In this document: in pieces, positions 14,604 to 23,301 of the stretch
Numbering within the stretch: the first letter of the stretch is position 1
Layout of the letters: every line of letters starts with the position of its first letter
NCBI GenBank assembly: GCA_001898385.1
Contig: MKTT01000085.1
Location: 1 to 47,521, forward strand
From: Planctomycetales bacterium 71-10
GTDB lineage: Bacteria; Planctomycetota; Planctomycetia; Isosphaerales; Isosphaeraceae
Length of the DNA: 47,521 nt
Reading direction: 5' to 3'
The notes under the pieces: model-generated
Database searches by the model: none
What the model saw: the letters and a program-made list of their open reading frames with translations, nothing else
What the model was told of the DNA's origin: nothing
Translations under genes and position numbers: made by a program

Positions 14604-15710
14604 ATGACCAGGCTCTCGCCCGCGGCCCGGGCCGACGCCTCATCCTTCCTGGCCTGCGCGGCCTTCGTGGCCCTCGCGGCGTTCGCGCCCCAGAACGACT
14701 GGATGCGCGCGGCCCGCGGCGAGGCCCGGCTCGGCCGCGAGATCCGGAGCCTGGAGACCCGGGGCTACTACGAGGCCCTCATCGACGCCAACCGCGACCC
14801 GGCCGCCGCCGACTCGCCCCCCGGAGGCTGGGTCCCGTTCGGCGCCTCCGGGATCGTCGAGCCCTCGCCCTCCTACCTCCGCTGGCGGATGCGTCCGAAC
14901 CTGGACATGACCTGGAACGGCGTCCCGTTCCGGACCAATTCCCGCGGCTACCGCACGCCCGAGGTCGCCGCCCCCAAGCCCGACGGCGTCTATCGGATCG
15001 TCTTCTTCGGGTCGTCGAACACGATGGGCCACGGCGTCGGCGACGACGAGGCGTACCCCCGGCTGATGGAGCCCTGGCTCGACCGCCGGACCGACCCGGG
15101 CGTCCGCGTCGAGCTGGTCAACCTCTCCGTCTCCGGCGACTCACCCTCGCGACGGCTGGCCCGCATGGCCGAGGAGGCCGCGGCCTACCAGCCCGACTGG
15201 CTCCTCTGCGACGCCTCCGTCCTCGACCCCGCCCTGGAGGAGATGCACCTGGAGGCCGTCGTCCGGGCCGAGCCCCGGCCCGAGATCCCGGCCGTGCTCG
15301 ACTACGTCGGCCGGGCCCTCGAACGCTCCGAAGCCTCACCGGCCGACCCGCCGGCGGCCCTCCGCAAGAAGCTCCAGCGCGAGGCCCAATCGCTGCTGGA
15401 GGAGTCTTATAAGGGCTGGGCCGAGCAGGCCCGCGAGCTGGGCGTCCCGCTGACCGTGGTCGTCATCCCCCGCGCCGACGCCAAGCTCGACAACCCGGCG
15501 CTCGACCAGATCATCCACGCCGCGATCCGCCGCGAGGGCCTCGACGCCCTGGACCTGGGCGACGCCTTCGCCGACCTGGAGCCCGAGGAATTCCGCGTCT
15601 CCCCCTGGGACAAGCACCCCAGCGCCCGCGGCCACCGCGCTATCTTCGAAGCCTTCTGCGCCGCCATGCAGGCCCGCGGCGCCTTGCCGGGTCTGGACCT
15701 GGAAGATTGA
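14604..15710 (+). CDS. SGNH/GDSL-family hydrolase, membrane-anchored or exported
   Basis: This 368-residue protein has an N-terminal hydrophobic helix (SFLACAAFVALAAFA) and an SGNH esterase fold. Block I is FFGSSNTMGHGVGDDEAYP (Ser nucleophile), a later block is LVNLSVSGDSP, and the catalytic Asp/His pair is in SPWDKHPSARGH near residue 340. Related proteins deacetylate or cleave esters on polysaccharides and lipids. GGAG lies eight bases before the ATG. Gly and Asn of blocks II and III are less obvious than usual. It stands alone as a rightward unit; the next gene begins 142 bases on with its own promoter-like sequence. Confidence 0.82.
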   Translation: MTRLSPAARADASSFLACAAFVALAAFAPQNDWMRAARGEARLGREIRSLETRGYYEALIDANRDPAAADSPPGGWVPFGASGIVEPSPSYLRWRMRPNLDMTWNGVPFRTNSRGYRTPEVAAPKPDGVYRIVFFGSSNTMGHGVGDDEAYPRLMEPWLDRRTDPGVRVELVNLSVSGDSPSRRLARMAEEAAAYQPDWLLCDASVLDPALEEMHLEAVVRAEPRPEIPAVLDYVGRALERSEASPADPPAALRKKLQREAQSLLEESYKGWAEQARELGVPLTVVVIPRADAKLDNPALDQIIHAAIRREGLDALDLGDAFADLEPEEFRVSPWDKHPSARGHRAIFEAFCAAMQARGALPGLDLED

Positions 15711-15735
15711 GCGGGCGGGGCGGGCCCGATTGGCA

Positions 15736-15767
15736 TTGCCGCTCATTCGGACTTCGACTAAAGTCCG
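15736..15767 (+). promoter_or_regulatory. Candidate promoter with embedded inverted repeat
   Basis: TTGCCG (15736-15741), 17 bases, TAAAGT (15759-15764) resembles a sigma-70 promoter. The inverted repeat CGGACTT/AAGTCCG (15748-15767, loop CGACTA) overlaps the -10 and would suit an operator. It would drive the lipoprotein-MlaE-MlaD genes. Confidence 0.4.
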
Positions 15768-15852
15768 CCACGATCCGGGACGACCGCGGCGCGCGTCTGC
15801 GCCGTCGGCCGCGACCCCGGGGACGCTGTTCACGGAAGAGCAGTGACACCGG

Positions 15853-16278
15853 ATGAGACCTACCCTCGGGACGGCAGCGCTGGCCCTGATCCTCCTGGCG
15901 ACGTCGCAGGGATGCGGCATGGCCAAGGCGCGGAACTTCCGCAAGATCCAGCATCCCGCGCCGATGGTCCGCGCCCGGGCGCTGAGCCTGGGGGACCGCA
16001 AGCCCGGCGCCCAGGTCGTCCCCGCGCTGGTGGGGCGGTTGGACGACCCCGACCCGGTCGTCCGCATGGCCGCGCACGAGGAGCTGAAGCAGCGCACCGG
16101 CCGCGACTTCGGCTACGTCCCGTGGGCCGAGGACCCGGAACGCCAGGCGGCCGTCGGCCGCTGGCGCGACTGGCTCTCCGGGAAGGAACCGCGGGCGACC
16201 CCCTCGCCCCAGACGACGGCGACGGCGACGCCCCAGCACCAGGCCACCACCCAGATCCGGCGGACCATCCCGAATTGA
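15853..16278 (+). CDS. HEAT-repeat lipoprotein
   Basis: This 141-residue protein has a lipoprotein signal with lipobox TSQGC (Cys at residue 21) after a hydrophobic stretch. Residues 35-80 (PAPMVRARALSLGD...VVPALVGRLDDPDPVVRMAAHEEL) form one or two HEAT-type helical pairs. The C-terminus is a Thr/Gln-rich linker. A short gap of seven bases separates it from the MlaE-like gene, so it is probably part of the same lipid-transport operon, as an envelope-bound adaptor. That role is inferred from position. The ribosome site (GGAAGAG) is about 12 bases from the ATG, which is longer than optimal. Confidence 0.75.
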   Translation: MRPTLGTAALALILLATSQGCGMAKARNFRKIQHPAPMVRARALSLGDRKPGAQVVPALVGRLDDPDPVVRMAAHEELKQRTGRDFGYVPWAEDPERQAAVGRWRDWLSGKEPRATPSPQTTATATPQHQATTQIRRTIPN

Positions 16279-16285
16279 GGGCCCC

Positions 16286-17140
16286 ATGGCGATGATCGCG
16301 GGCGGACACGCCCCCTCGCCCGGCTGGCTCGCCCCGATCGGGCGCGTCGGCCGGCTGACGACCGGCACCCTGGGCTACTTCGGCTCCGCGGCCCTGCTGA
16401 CGCTCGCGGCGGCGGGCGCGATCGTCCGCGGCAAGGACGACGAGGACGAGCCCTCGCTCTACGCCGCGGCCACGCACGAGCTGTCGTGGATGCTCTGGGC
16501 GGGGATGCCGCTGGTGGGGCTGGTCCACGTCGCGATGGGGTCGTTCCTGTCGATGCAGGCGTACTTCGGCAGCACGTTCGTCGACGGCACCGGCGCGGTG
16601 GTGGGCGTGGGGCTGCTGCGGAACCTCGCCACCATGATGACCGGGCTGACCCTGGCCGGCCTCCTCCCGGGCCGGATCGTCCCGGAGCTGCGCCGGGGCG
16701 GGCCGACGTCGGCCGGCCGCGCCGCCGCGGCGCGGATCGGGGCGGCGATGCTGGCGACGCCGCTGCTCTCGCTCTGGGGCTGCGTGGTCGGGACGGTCGT
16801 CGGCTGGAAGGCGTCGGAGGCCCTGATGGGCCTGTCGACGGAGATGTACTTCATGATGCTCGTCCGGATGCTCTGGTTCCGCGACGTCGTCGGCCTGGTG
16901 GTCAAGGGCGTCCTCTTCGGCGGCGTCACCGCCGCGCTCGCCTGCGCCGAGGGCCTGGCCCGCGGCGAGGCCGACGAGGATCCCGACGCCGACCCGGTGG
17001 TCGCGATCGTCGCGGCGGTCGTGCGGGCGGCGTGCCTGGCGATGGCGGCGATCCTCCTGCTGAACATGACCTGGTTCGTCTTCGTCTATCACGCGGTCCC
17101 GGTCTACGGGCCCTCGCTTCTGCAACCGCCGACCCCGTGA
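16286..17140 (+). CDS. mlaE: MlaE-like ABC transporter permease
   Basis: This 284-residue membrane protein has five or six hydrophobic segments, and HVAMGSFLSMQAYFGSTFVD matches the MlaE/YrbE signature in which a Gln-containing helix precedes the glycine-rich region. LLRNLATMMTGLTLAGLLPG occupies the place of the conserved RE/GR motif but departs from it. MlaE family permeases move phospholipids or sterols between membranes with an MCE protein. The MCE gene follows 46 bases downstream, which supports the call. A cytoplasmic acidic loop (GEADEDPDADP) is unusual. No MlaF ATPase gene is adjacent. Confidence 0.78.
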   Translation: MAMIAGGHAPSPGWLAPIGRVGRLTTGTLGYFGSAALLTLAAAGAIVRGKDDEDEPSLYAAATHELSWMLWAGMPLVGLVHVAMGSFLSMQAYFGSTFVDGTGAVVGVGLLRNLATMMTGLTLAGLLPGRIVPELRRGGPTSAGRAAAARIGAAMLATPLLSLWGCVVGTVVGWKASEALMGLSTEMYFMMLVRMLWFRDVVGLVVKGVLFGGVTAALACAEGLARGEADEDPDADPVVAIVAAVVRAACLAMAAILLLNMTWFVFVYHAVPVYGPSLLQPPTP

Positions 17141-17186
17141 CGGGCCGGGCCCCCGCGCGGGGGCCGCGGCGCCGGGAGGGAGCCCG

Positions 17187-18473
17187 ATGCGTCCACGATC
17201 GTCGATGAGGGAAGTCTGGATCGGCCTGCTGGTGCTGGCGAGCCTCGCCGGCGTCGTCGCGCTGGTGGGCCTGGCCAGCGACGGCCCGGGGTTCCTCGCC
17301 CGGCACGCCGCGTTCGACGTCGTCTTCCGCGACGGCCAGGGGATCCGCGTCGGCAGCCCGGTCCGCATCGCCGGACTCGACGCCGGCAACGTCGTCGACC
17401 TGGCGCTGGTGGAGGTCGAGGGGACCCTCCGGGCCCGCGTGCGGCTCTCCATGCCGGCCAGCCTCCTGAAGAAGCTGCGGCAGGACGTGAAGGTCACCAT
17501 CGCCCCGGGGCTCACCGGGATGAGCCACGTCAACATCGTCTCCTCGGGGTCGTCCGAGGTCACGCTCGTCGCCGGCCAGACGATCACCGGCGTGGAGTCC
17601 TCGTTCTTCGACCCGATCATCGAACAGGTCGGGCTCGGGCCCCAGGAGCGCAACCACCTCAGCCACACCATCGGCGAGATCCGCCAGACGGTCGACGCCG
17701 TCGGCCCCCGGCTGCGGCAGATCCTCGCCTCGTTCGAGGACGCCTCGGGCAACGTGAAGGAGATGAGCGACTCCCTCCGCCCGGCCGTCGAGAACACCGT
17801 CGGCAACGTCGAGGAGCTGGCCAGGCGCATCGGCGCGACCTCCCCCCGGATCGAGGCCGCCGTCACCCGGCTCGACGTCATCACCCGCCTGGTGGAGCTG
17901 ATCCTCAGCGACAACCGCGACAACATCCGGCTGGCCGTCGCCTCGGGCAAGGACGCCGTCGGCGTGGTCAAGGACGTGCTGACCACCCAGCGCCCCAAGA
18001 TCGACCGGACCGTCGAGCAGGTCGACATGCTCGCCGCCCGCGCCAACCGCGTCGCCTACAACGCCGACGTCCTGACGACCCAGGGGGTGCAGATCGTGGC
18101 CAACGGCCGCGCCGACGTCGAGCGCTCGATCTCCAACATCCGCGACGCCACCGACTGGGCCGACAAGCTCGTGCAGAAGATCTACACCAACCCGTTCGTC
18201 CTCAGCCCGTTCTACAAGCCCAGCAACGAGGACCTGCGGGTCCAGCAGGTGTACGACACGGCCCAGGTCTTCACCAAGGGCGCCCAGGAACTGGCCGACG
18301 CCGCCAAGACGCTCGAAGCCCTCTCCGCCCGCCCGGCCACGGCCGAGCAGCAGCAGGAGGTCCAGAAGCTCCAGGCCAAGGTCATGACCCTCACCCAGGG
18401 GCTCGGCCAGACGTCGCAACTGCTGGCCGAGGGGCTGAAGGCCCCGGCCCAGCAAGGCCGAGTCCGGCGCTGA
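17187..18473 (+). CDS. mlaD: MlaD-like MCE-domain protein
   Basis: This 428-residue protein has an N-terminal anchor helix (VWIGLLVLASLAGVVALVGLA) and one MCE domain at about 40-125, including FRDGQGIRVGSPVRIAGLDA and ITIAPGLTGMSHVNI-type text. The remainder is a long helical region with heptads (IGEIRQTVDAVGPRLRQIL, VEELARRIGATSPRIEAAV), typical of MCE proteins whose tails form a tunnel or needle across the periplasm. GGGAGGGAG precedes the ATG. It is longer than E. coli MlaD (about 180) and resembles PqiB/YebT-like or LetB-like architecture with a single MCE domain. It probably works with the permease upstream. Confidence 0.85.
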   Translation: MRPRSSMREVWIGLLVLASLAGVVALVGLASDGPGFLARHAAFDVVFRDGQGIRVGSPVRIAGLDAGNVVDLALVEVEGTLRARVRLSMPASLLKKLRQDVKVTIAPGLTGMSHVNIVSSGSSEVTLVAGQTITGVESSFFDPIIEQVGLGPQERNHLSHTIGEIRQTVDAVGPRLRQILASFEDASGNVKEMSDSLRPAVENTVGNVEELARRIGATSPRIEAAVTRLDVITRLVELILSDNRDNIRLAVASGKDAVGVVKDVLTTQRPKIDRTVEQVDMLAARANRVAYNADVLTTQGVQIVANGRADVERSISNIRDATDWADKLVQKIYTNPFVLSPFYKPSNEDLRVQQVYDTAQVFTKGAQELADAAKTLEALSARPATAEQQQEVQKLQAKVMTLTQGLGQTSQLLAEGLKAPAQQGRVRR

Positions 18474-18508
18474 CGGGGTGGCGAAGGGAGGTTTTTTCCG
18501 ATTTTGAC

Positions 18509-18536
18509 TCAACCGGCCGGCCCCGCGGGTCGATAA
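18509..18536 (+). promoter_or_regulatory. Possible sigma-28-like promoter upstream of flgM
   Basis: TCAA (18509-18512), 16 bases, GTCGATAA (18529-18536) is one base off the GCCGATAA -10 of flagellar sigma-28 promoters, with a -35 that is poor and spaced one base longer than usual. It is suggestive because the downstream gene is an FlgM homologue. Confidence 0.28.
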
Positions 18537-18716
18537 CAAGACCATCGACGTTCGACCTCGGACGTCAACGCGGTGGACGAAGACCGGAGCTGAGAACCCC
18601 GGCTGACCGTCAGTCGGCTCGCTCTTCGGAGAAGTCTCTCAGCCGTCCCAATCGAACGGCACCCGGATCCGCTGAAGGTCAGGCCTTCGGCCACGGCACC
18701 TATAAGGAGGCGAACG

Positions 18717-18998
18717 ATGGAAATCTTCGGCGCGGGGGGCGCTCAAGGCCCTCAACCCATCTATCCCCGACTGGCCCCGTTCAGCGTGGACTCCGGCGCG
18801 TCCGTGCACGCCGGCGCCCCTCGGGACCACGTCGAGATCTCCCCGCTCGGCCAGATGCTCGACGGCATCAGCCGCCTGCCCGAGATCCGCCACGAGCGGG
18901 TCGAGGAGATCCGCCGCCAGATCGCCGAGGGGACGTACGACACCCCCGAACGGCTCGAGCTGGCCCTCGACCGCATGATGGACGAATTCTTCGGCTGA
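18717..18998 (+). CDS. flgM: FlgM-like anti-sigma-28 factor
   Basis: This 93-residue protein ends with the FlgM pattern: VEISPLGQMLDGISRLPE, then RHERVEEIRRQIAEGTY, then LELALDRMMDEFF, the C-terminal helices that bind sigma-28 (FliA). The first 35 residues are Pro/Gly-rich and likely disordered, as in FlgM. The family holds FliA inactive until the hook is complete, when FlgM is exported. A very strong AAGGAGG lies six bases before the ATG. No flagellar structural gene is nearby, so it is an orphan copy. Confidence 0.82.
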   Translation: MEIFGAGGAQGPQPIYPRLAPFSVDSGASVHAGAPRDHVEISPLGQMLDGISRLPEIRHERVEEIRRQIAEGTYDTPERLELALDRMMDEFFG

Positions 18999-19117
18999 TC
19001 CCCCCGAGGATCCGCCCGCCCCATAGAGGCGTAACGACCAGGCCGGCCCCGGATCCGCCATGCATGGCGATCCGGGCCGGCCTGTTGGCGTTGATGCACC
19101 GGCCAGCCCCTCCTGAA

Positions 19118-19565
19118 GTCCCCTCTCCCGCCGGGAGAGGATGGTCGCGCAGCGGCGGGTGAGGGTCGTCGGAGCGCGGAGGGCATATCGGCGCGCGACA
19201 TCTTCACCGGCTCATGCCAAGCATCCTTCTCCCCTTGAGGTGCTGCGTCGAGAACATGCCGATGCGGGTCGAAGACGGTCTTCCCCCCTCGCGGGGGAAG
19301 ACCGACCGCGAAGCGGTCAGATGAGGGGGACGCGAAGCACCGGCTCTGTCGGGATTCGAAAGCTCGCCCGACCGACCCGGGCCCGACGGCCGTCCTGCTC
19401 GTCCTCCCCCTCATCCGGCCCTCCGGGCCACCTTCCCCCGCGAGGGGGGAAGGCCGTTCATCGCTCTCATCCCCAGTGTTTTCGACGCCCCCCCCTCGAG
19501 GAAGAAGGGTCCGATCGTCGAGGCCGCCTCGAACTCCGGCGACCCTCACCCGGCCCTCCGGGCCG
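19118..19565. repeat. Nested palindromic element, copy C (three layers)
   Basis: Three concentric layers can be followed. The outer layer starts CCCTCTCCCGCCGGGAGAGG with GGGTGAGGGTCGTCGG and ends CGACCCTCACCCGG. The middle layer is CCTTCTCCCCTTGAGG with GTCGAGAACAT on the left and GTTTTCGACGCCCC with AAGAAGGG on the right. The inner layer is GTCTTCCCCCCTCGCGGGGG to CTTCCCCCGCGAGGGGGGAAG. The core (GCGAAGCACCGG, GTCGGGATTCGAA) has the same orientation as copy B. It separates convergent flgM and GH2 genes. Confidence 0.82.
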
Positions 19566-19568
19566 CGG

Positions 19569-21791
19569 TCAGGGTTGCGCCTTCTCCACGGCGATCGCCC
19601 CCACGTCGATGTACTGGCCGCCGCGGTCCTGGTGGCAGGAGACGGCGATCACGTTCTTGCCGGCCTTCAGGGCCTGCACGGCCTCGGGCGGCAGGGGGAA
19701 GAACTCGTAGGCCGACGTCCACTTCGGCAGCTTGGCGACGGACCGGCCGTTGATGAAAACCTCGGCCTCGTCGTCGTGATGGATGGAGAGCCAGACCTGG
19801 CCCGTCGGGGCCTCGGCCAGGTCGAACGCCTTGCGGAGGTGGATGTCCGACGTCGTCCACTCCGTGTTCACGAGCGCGCCCGGGGTCTCCTTCTTGCCGA
19901 ACCCGCTCGGCCCGGACGGCCAGGCGGAGTCGTCGAATTCGGGCTGGTTCCAGCCCTCGGCCGGGGGCTCGGTCGTGTACTTCCACTCCTGCGGCCCGCC
20001 CTGCGCCGTGGGGACCAGCACGGTCGACTTCAGCGATTCGGGCGAGTACAGCCCCGCGTGCGCCGCGGCGACGGCCTCGGCCGGGAATTTCAGGACCTCG
20101 CGGTCATACGTCATGAAGCCGTTGACCTCGACCTCCACGTCGGTCGTCTGGGTGTAGACGCCCGCGGAGAGGCCCAGGCCGGCCAGCACCTTCAGGCGGT
20201 CGATCAGCCCGAGGTATCGCGCGGCCAGGTCCTCGGTGTTCTTGAAGCTGACGTAGCCCCAGTTGTCCTTGGCCGAGAACGTGTGGCCCTCCAGGGGCAG
20301 GCCGAGGCCGCCGAACTCGCCCAGCACGACCGCCCGATTCTCCTCCAGCGCGGGCATGCCCGGTCCGGGGTAGTTGTGCATGTCGTTGACGTCGCCGACC
20401 CCCTTGTCGGTCCAGCCGCTGGCGTTGTTCACCAGCCGCGAGGGGTCGTACTCCTTCGTCCAGGCCACGACGCGCTCGGTGTCGTGCTGGCCCCAGCCCT
20501 CGTTGAACGGCACCCACATGACGATCGACGGGTGGTTGTGCAGGGCGTCGATGATCGCCTTCCACTCGGCGTCGAACTGCACCCTGGACTCGTCCGTCTT
20601 GTTGTCGGCCGAGGGCATGTCCTGCCAGACCAGGAAGCCCATCTCGTCGCAGTAGCGGTACCAGCGGGCCGGCTCGACCTTCACATGCTTGCGGATCATG
20701 TTGAAGTTGAGCCGCTTCGTCACGTCGAGGTCGTACTTCAGCGCCTCGTCGGTCGGGGCGGTGTAGAGGCCGTCCGGCCACCAGCCCTGGTCGAGCGGGC
20801 CGTACTGGAACAGCGGCCTGTCGTTCAGCATCAGCCGCAGGACGCCCGCCTCGTCCTTCCCGATCGCGATCTTGCGCATGCCGAAGTACGAGCCGACGGC
20901 GTCGTCGCCGACGGTGACCTTCAGGTCATACAGGAACGGCGAGTCCGGGCTCCAGAGCTTGGGCTCGGCCAGGGCGATCGAGATCGGCTCGCCGGCCTTG
21001 CCCGTCGCCTCGGCCACGACGGCGTCGCCGTCGAAGGCGACCACGCGGACCTCGTCGCCCTCCTCGCCGCCGACGACCGTCGGCGTGACGACGACGGCCT
21101 TCGCGTCGACGTCCGGGACGATCTTCAGGGCGTCGATCCGCTTCGCCGGGACGGGCTCTAGCCAGGCGGTCTGCCAGATGCCGGTGACGGCCGTGTACCA
21201 GATCCCGTTAGGCTTGAGCACCTGCTTGCCGCGCGGCTGGCTGCCGGCGTCGGTCGGGTCCTGGACCGCGACGACGACCTCCTGCCCCGGCTTGTCGAAG
21301 TCCAGGGCGTCGGTGACGTCGAAGGTGAACGGGTCGAAGCCCCCCTTGTGTTCGCCGACGACCTGGCCGTTGACGGACACGGTCGACGCCCAGTCCACGG
21401 CGCCGAAGTGGAGCAGGAACCGGGTCCCCTCGGCCGGCTTCGCCAGTTCGAACGTCCGGCGATACCAGAGCGTCTCCTCCGGCTTCACGTCCTTCTTGAC
21501 GCCGCTGAGGGCCGACTGGATCGGGAACGGGACGAGGATCTGGCCGTCGAACGCCTCGGGCTTCGCGTCGTCCGCGGGCCGGACGGCGTAGTCCCACAGG
21601 CCGTTCAGGTTCGTCCACGCCTCGCGGACGAGTTGCGGGCGGGGGTATTCCGGATGGACCGTCGCCGGATCCACCTGCGCCGCCCACCGGGTCATGAGCG
21701 AGCCGGGCGCGGGCTTCCACGTCGTTTCGTCGTCGGCGTAGGTCGACGCCGGCAGCGCCGCGAGCAGCGCGCCGAGGAGGATGCGTCTCAA
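19569..21791 (-). CDS. Glycoside hydrolase family 2 protein, secreted
   Basis: This 740-residue beta-glycosidase-like enzyme starts at TTG preceded by AAAGGA. It has a signal peptide (RRILLGALLAALPASTYA), the GH2 sugar-binding domain (about 35-215), an Ig-like domain, and a (beta/alpha)8 barrel. The acid/base Glu431 is in WVPFNEGWGQHD and the nucleophile Glu492 in VVLGEFGGLG. After the barrel, residues 610-740 form a jelly-roll-like domain (WLSIHHDDEAEVFINGRSV). Substrates in the family include galactosides, mannosides and glucuronides; the sequence does not decide. It is the longest sugar hydrolase in the window and fits a polysaccharide-degrading lifestyle. Confidence 0.9.
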   Translation of the reverse strand: MRRILLGALLAALPASTYADDETTWKPAPGSLMTRWAAQVDPATVHPEYPRPQLVREAWTNLNGLWDYAVRPADDAKPEAFDGQILVPFPIQSALSGVKKDVKPEETLWYRRTFELAKPAEGTRFLLHFGAVDWASTVSVNGQVVGEHKGGFDPFTFDVTDALDFDKPGQEVVVAVQDPTDAGSQPRGKQVLKPNGIWYTAVTGIWQTAWLEPVPAKRIDALKIVPDVDAKAVVVTPTVVGGEEGDEVRVVAFDGDAVVAEATGKAGEPISIALAEPKLWSPDSPFLYDLKVTVGDDAVGSYFGMRKIAIGKDEAGVLRLMLNDRPLFQYGPLDQGWWPDGLYTAPTDEALKYDLDVTKRLNFNMIRKHVKVEPARWYRYCDEMGFLVWQDMPSADNKTDESRVQFDAEWKAIIDALHNHPSIVMWVPFNEGWGQHDTERVVAWTKEYDPSRLVNNASGWTDKGVGDVNDMHNYPGPGMPALEENRAVVLGEFGGLGLPLEGHTFSAKDNWGYVSFKNTEDLAARYLGLIDRLKVLAGLGLSAGVYTQTTDVEVEVNGFMTYDREVLKFPAEAVAAAHAGLYSPESLKSTVLVPTAQGGPQEWKYTTEPPAEGWNQPEFDDSAWPSGPSGFGKKETPGALVNTEWTTSDIHLRKAFDLAEAPTGQVWLSIHHDDEAEVFINGRSVAKLPKWTSAYEFFPLPPEAVQALKAGKNVIAVSCHQDRGGQYIDVGAIAVEKAQP

Positions 21792-22294
21792 GGGGTCGTC
21801 CTTTCGAGTTTCAGGAGCGGCGGGGCCCGCGCCGGGCGGCGCGGGGCCCCGAAGGGATCAGGGCTCCGATTATCGCGCGCCGGCCCTCGGGTTTCCACCG
21901 CCGCGCCCCGACGGCCAGCCCGGGATCGACGCCGCGGACGAACGCACGACCTGGAACACAAAATCACACCCATTGACAAGGCGGATCAACATCGTCAATA
22001 TCCGGCAGGAAGGGCACTCTTTAGTCCGTTTCCAACCCGTTCGCGACGAAGGTCGCCGGCCGTCCATGAGATCGGCCGGTGCACCCTCGCCGGATGGGGA
22101 CGGCCGCGAGGACGACGCCGGCCCGTGGCCACGACGTCGTGGTCCCCGCCCCCACGCCGCCCCCCGCGAGAAGCCTCCTACCCCTGACACTCGACCCCAA
22201 CCCGTGATGACGACGCCGGGCCGCAACGCCGCGCCCCGAGTCCGGCCGCACGGCCGACCCGACGCCTCGTCATCCCCTCCCAGGGAGGACGTTG
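21792..22294. other. Divergent intergenic region with promoter
   Basis: About 500 bases separate the GH2 and PEP-CTERM genes, read in opposite directions. Apart from a candidate promoter at 21973-22001 and a more AT-rich stretch around 21955-22030, I see no gene. Open frames here have no family resemblance and unfavourable starts. Confidence 0.6.
21973..22001 (+). promoter_or_regulatory. Sigma-70-type promoter for the PEP-CTERM gene
   Basis: TTGACA (21973-21978) matches consensus exactly; 17 bases later CAATAT (21996-22001) matches four of six. The surrounding bases are AT-rich for this genome. ATTGAC and GTCAAT at the edges form an inverted repeat (21972-21999) that could be an operator. 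The predicted leader would be long, about 285 bases. Confidence 0.5.
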
Positions 22295-23275
22295 ATGTCC
22301 CACCTCCTGCGTTCGACAGCCTCGCGTCCCCTCACCCTCCTCCTGCTCGGCCTCCTGACGACCTCCCCCCTCCGCGCCGGCGAGATCGTCGCCTGGGGCG
22401 ACGACGGCCGCGGCCTGGTCTCCGGCGCGCCGAGCGGCGACGACTTCACCGCCATCGCCGCCGATGGCTTCAACGCCTATGCGCTGCGGGCGGACGGCTC
22501 GATCGTCGCCTGGGGCGAGGACAACCACGGCCAGGTCTCCGGCGCGCCTGTCGGAACCGGATTCACCGCCATCTTCGCCGGCTTCAGGAAAGCTTGCGCG
22601 CTGCGGGCGGACGGCTCGATCGTCGCCTGGGGCGACGACGGCCGTGGTGAGGTCTCTGGCACGCCAACCGACAGCGGTTATAAGGCCGTCGCCTTCACCC
22701 ACTTCAACACTTACGCGCTGCGTGCCGACGGCTCGATCGCCTGCTGGGGCCTCTTCGGGGATCCCGGGACCCCGACTGGAGCGGGCTTCACCGCCATCGC
22801 CGCCAACGAGGTGAATGTCTACGCGCTGCGGGCGGACGGCTCGATCGTCGCCTGGGGCGACGACTACTTCGGCCTCGTCTCCGGCGCGCCCACCGGAGCG
22901 GGCTTCACCGCCGTCGCCCCCGGCGTCTTCAGCAACCTCGCGCTGGGCGCGGACGGATCGATCGCCACCTGGGGTCAGAACAACGAAGGCCAGGTCTCGG
23001 ACAAGCCGACCGCCACCGGCTTCACCGCCATCGCCGCCGGCGGCTACAGTCGCTATGCACTAGGTGCTGACGGATCGATCACCGCCTGGGGCGGCGACTA
23101 TTACGGCATGGTCTCGAACACGCCCACCGGAACCGGCTTCACCGCCATCGCCGCCGGTAACTATACCGCCTTCGCCTTGCGGGATGCGGCGGTACCGGAA
23201 CCGTCGAGCCTGGTCGCCGCCGGCACCGCCTCAATCCTCCTGGCCGCCGCGGCCATCCGCCGCCGCCGTGCGTAA
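22295..23275 (+). CDS. PEP-CTERM protein with RCC1-like repeats
   Basis: This 326-residue exported protein has a signal peptide, seven tandem repeats of 36-40 residues and a PEP-CTERM anchor. Each repeat follows the pattern ALRADGSIVAWGDD..G.VSG.PTG.GFTAIAA, which resembles RCC1/BNR propeller blades. Repeat 4 departs most (CWGLFGDPGTP). The C-terminus VPEPSSL, then a hydrophobic helix, then RRRRA is the sorting signal recognised by exosortase. The ATG at 22295 is favoured over the TTG at 22292 because AGGGAGGA lies five bases away. It is probably surface-attached in an exopolysaccharide-dependent way; the deacetylase at 31983-32897 belongs to such systems. Confidence 0.87.
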   Translation: MSHLLRSTASRPLTLLLLGLLTTSPLRAGEIVAWGDDGRGLVSGAPSGDDFTAIAADGFNAYALRADGSIVAWGEDNHGQVSGAPVGTGFTAIFAGFRKACALRADGSIVAWGDDGRGEVSGTPTDSGYKAVAFTHFNTYALRADGSIACWGLFGDPGTPTGAGFTAIAANEVNVYALRADGSIVAWGDDYFGLVSGAPTGAGFTAVAPGVFSNLALGADGSIATWGQNNEGQVSDKPTATGFTAIAAGGYSRYALGADGSITAWGGDYYGMVSNTPTGTGFTAIAAGNYTAFALRDAAVPEPSSLVAAGTASILLAAAAIRRRRA

Positions 23276-23301
23276 TCCCGGACGACCCTCCCGGATCACC
23301 A

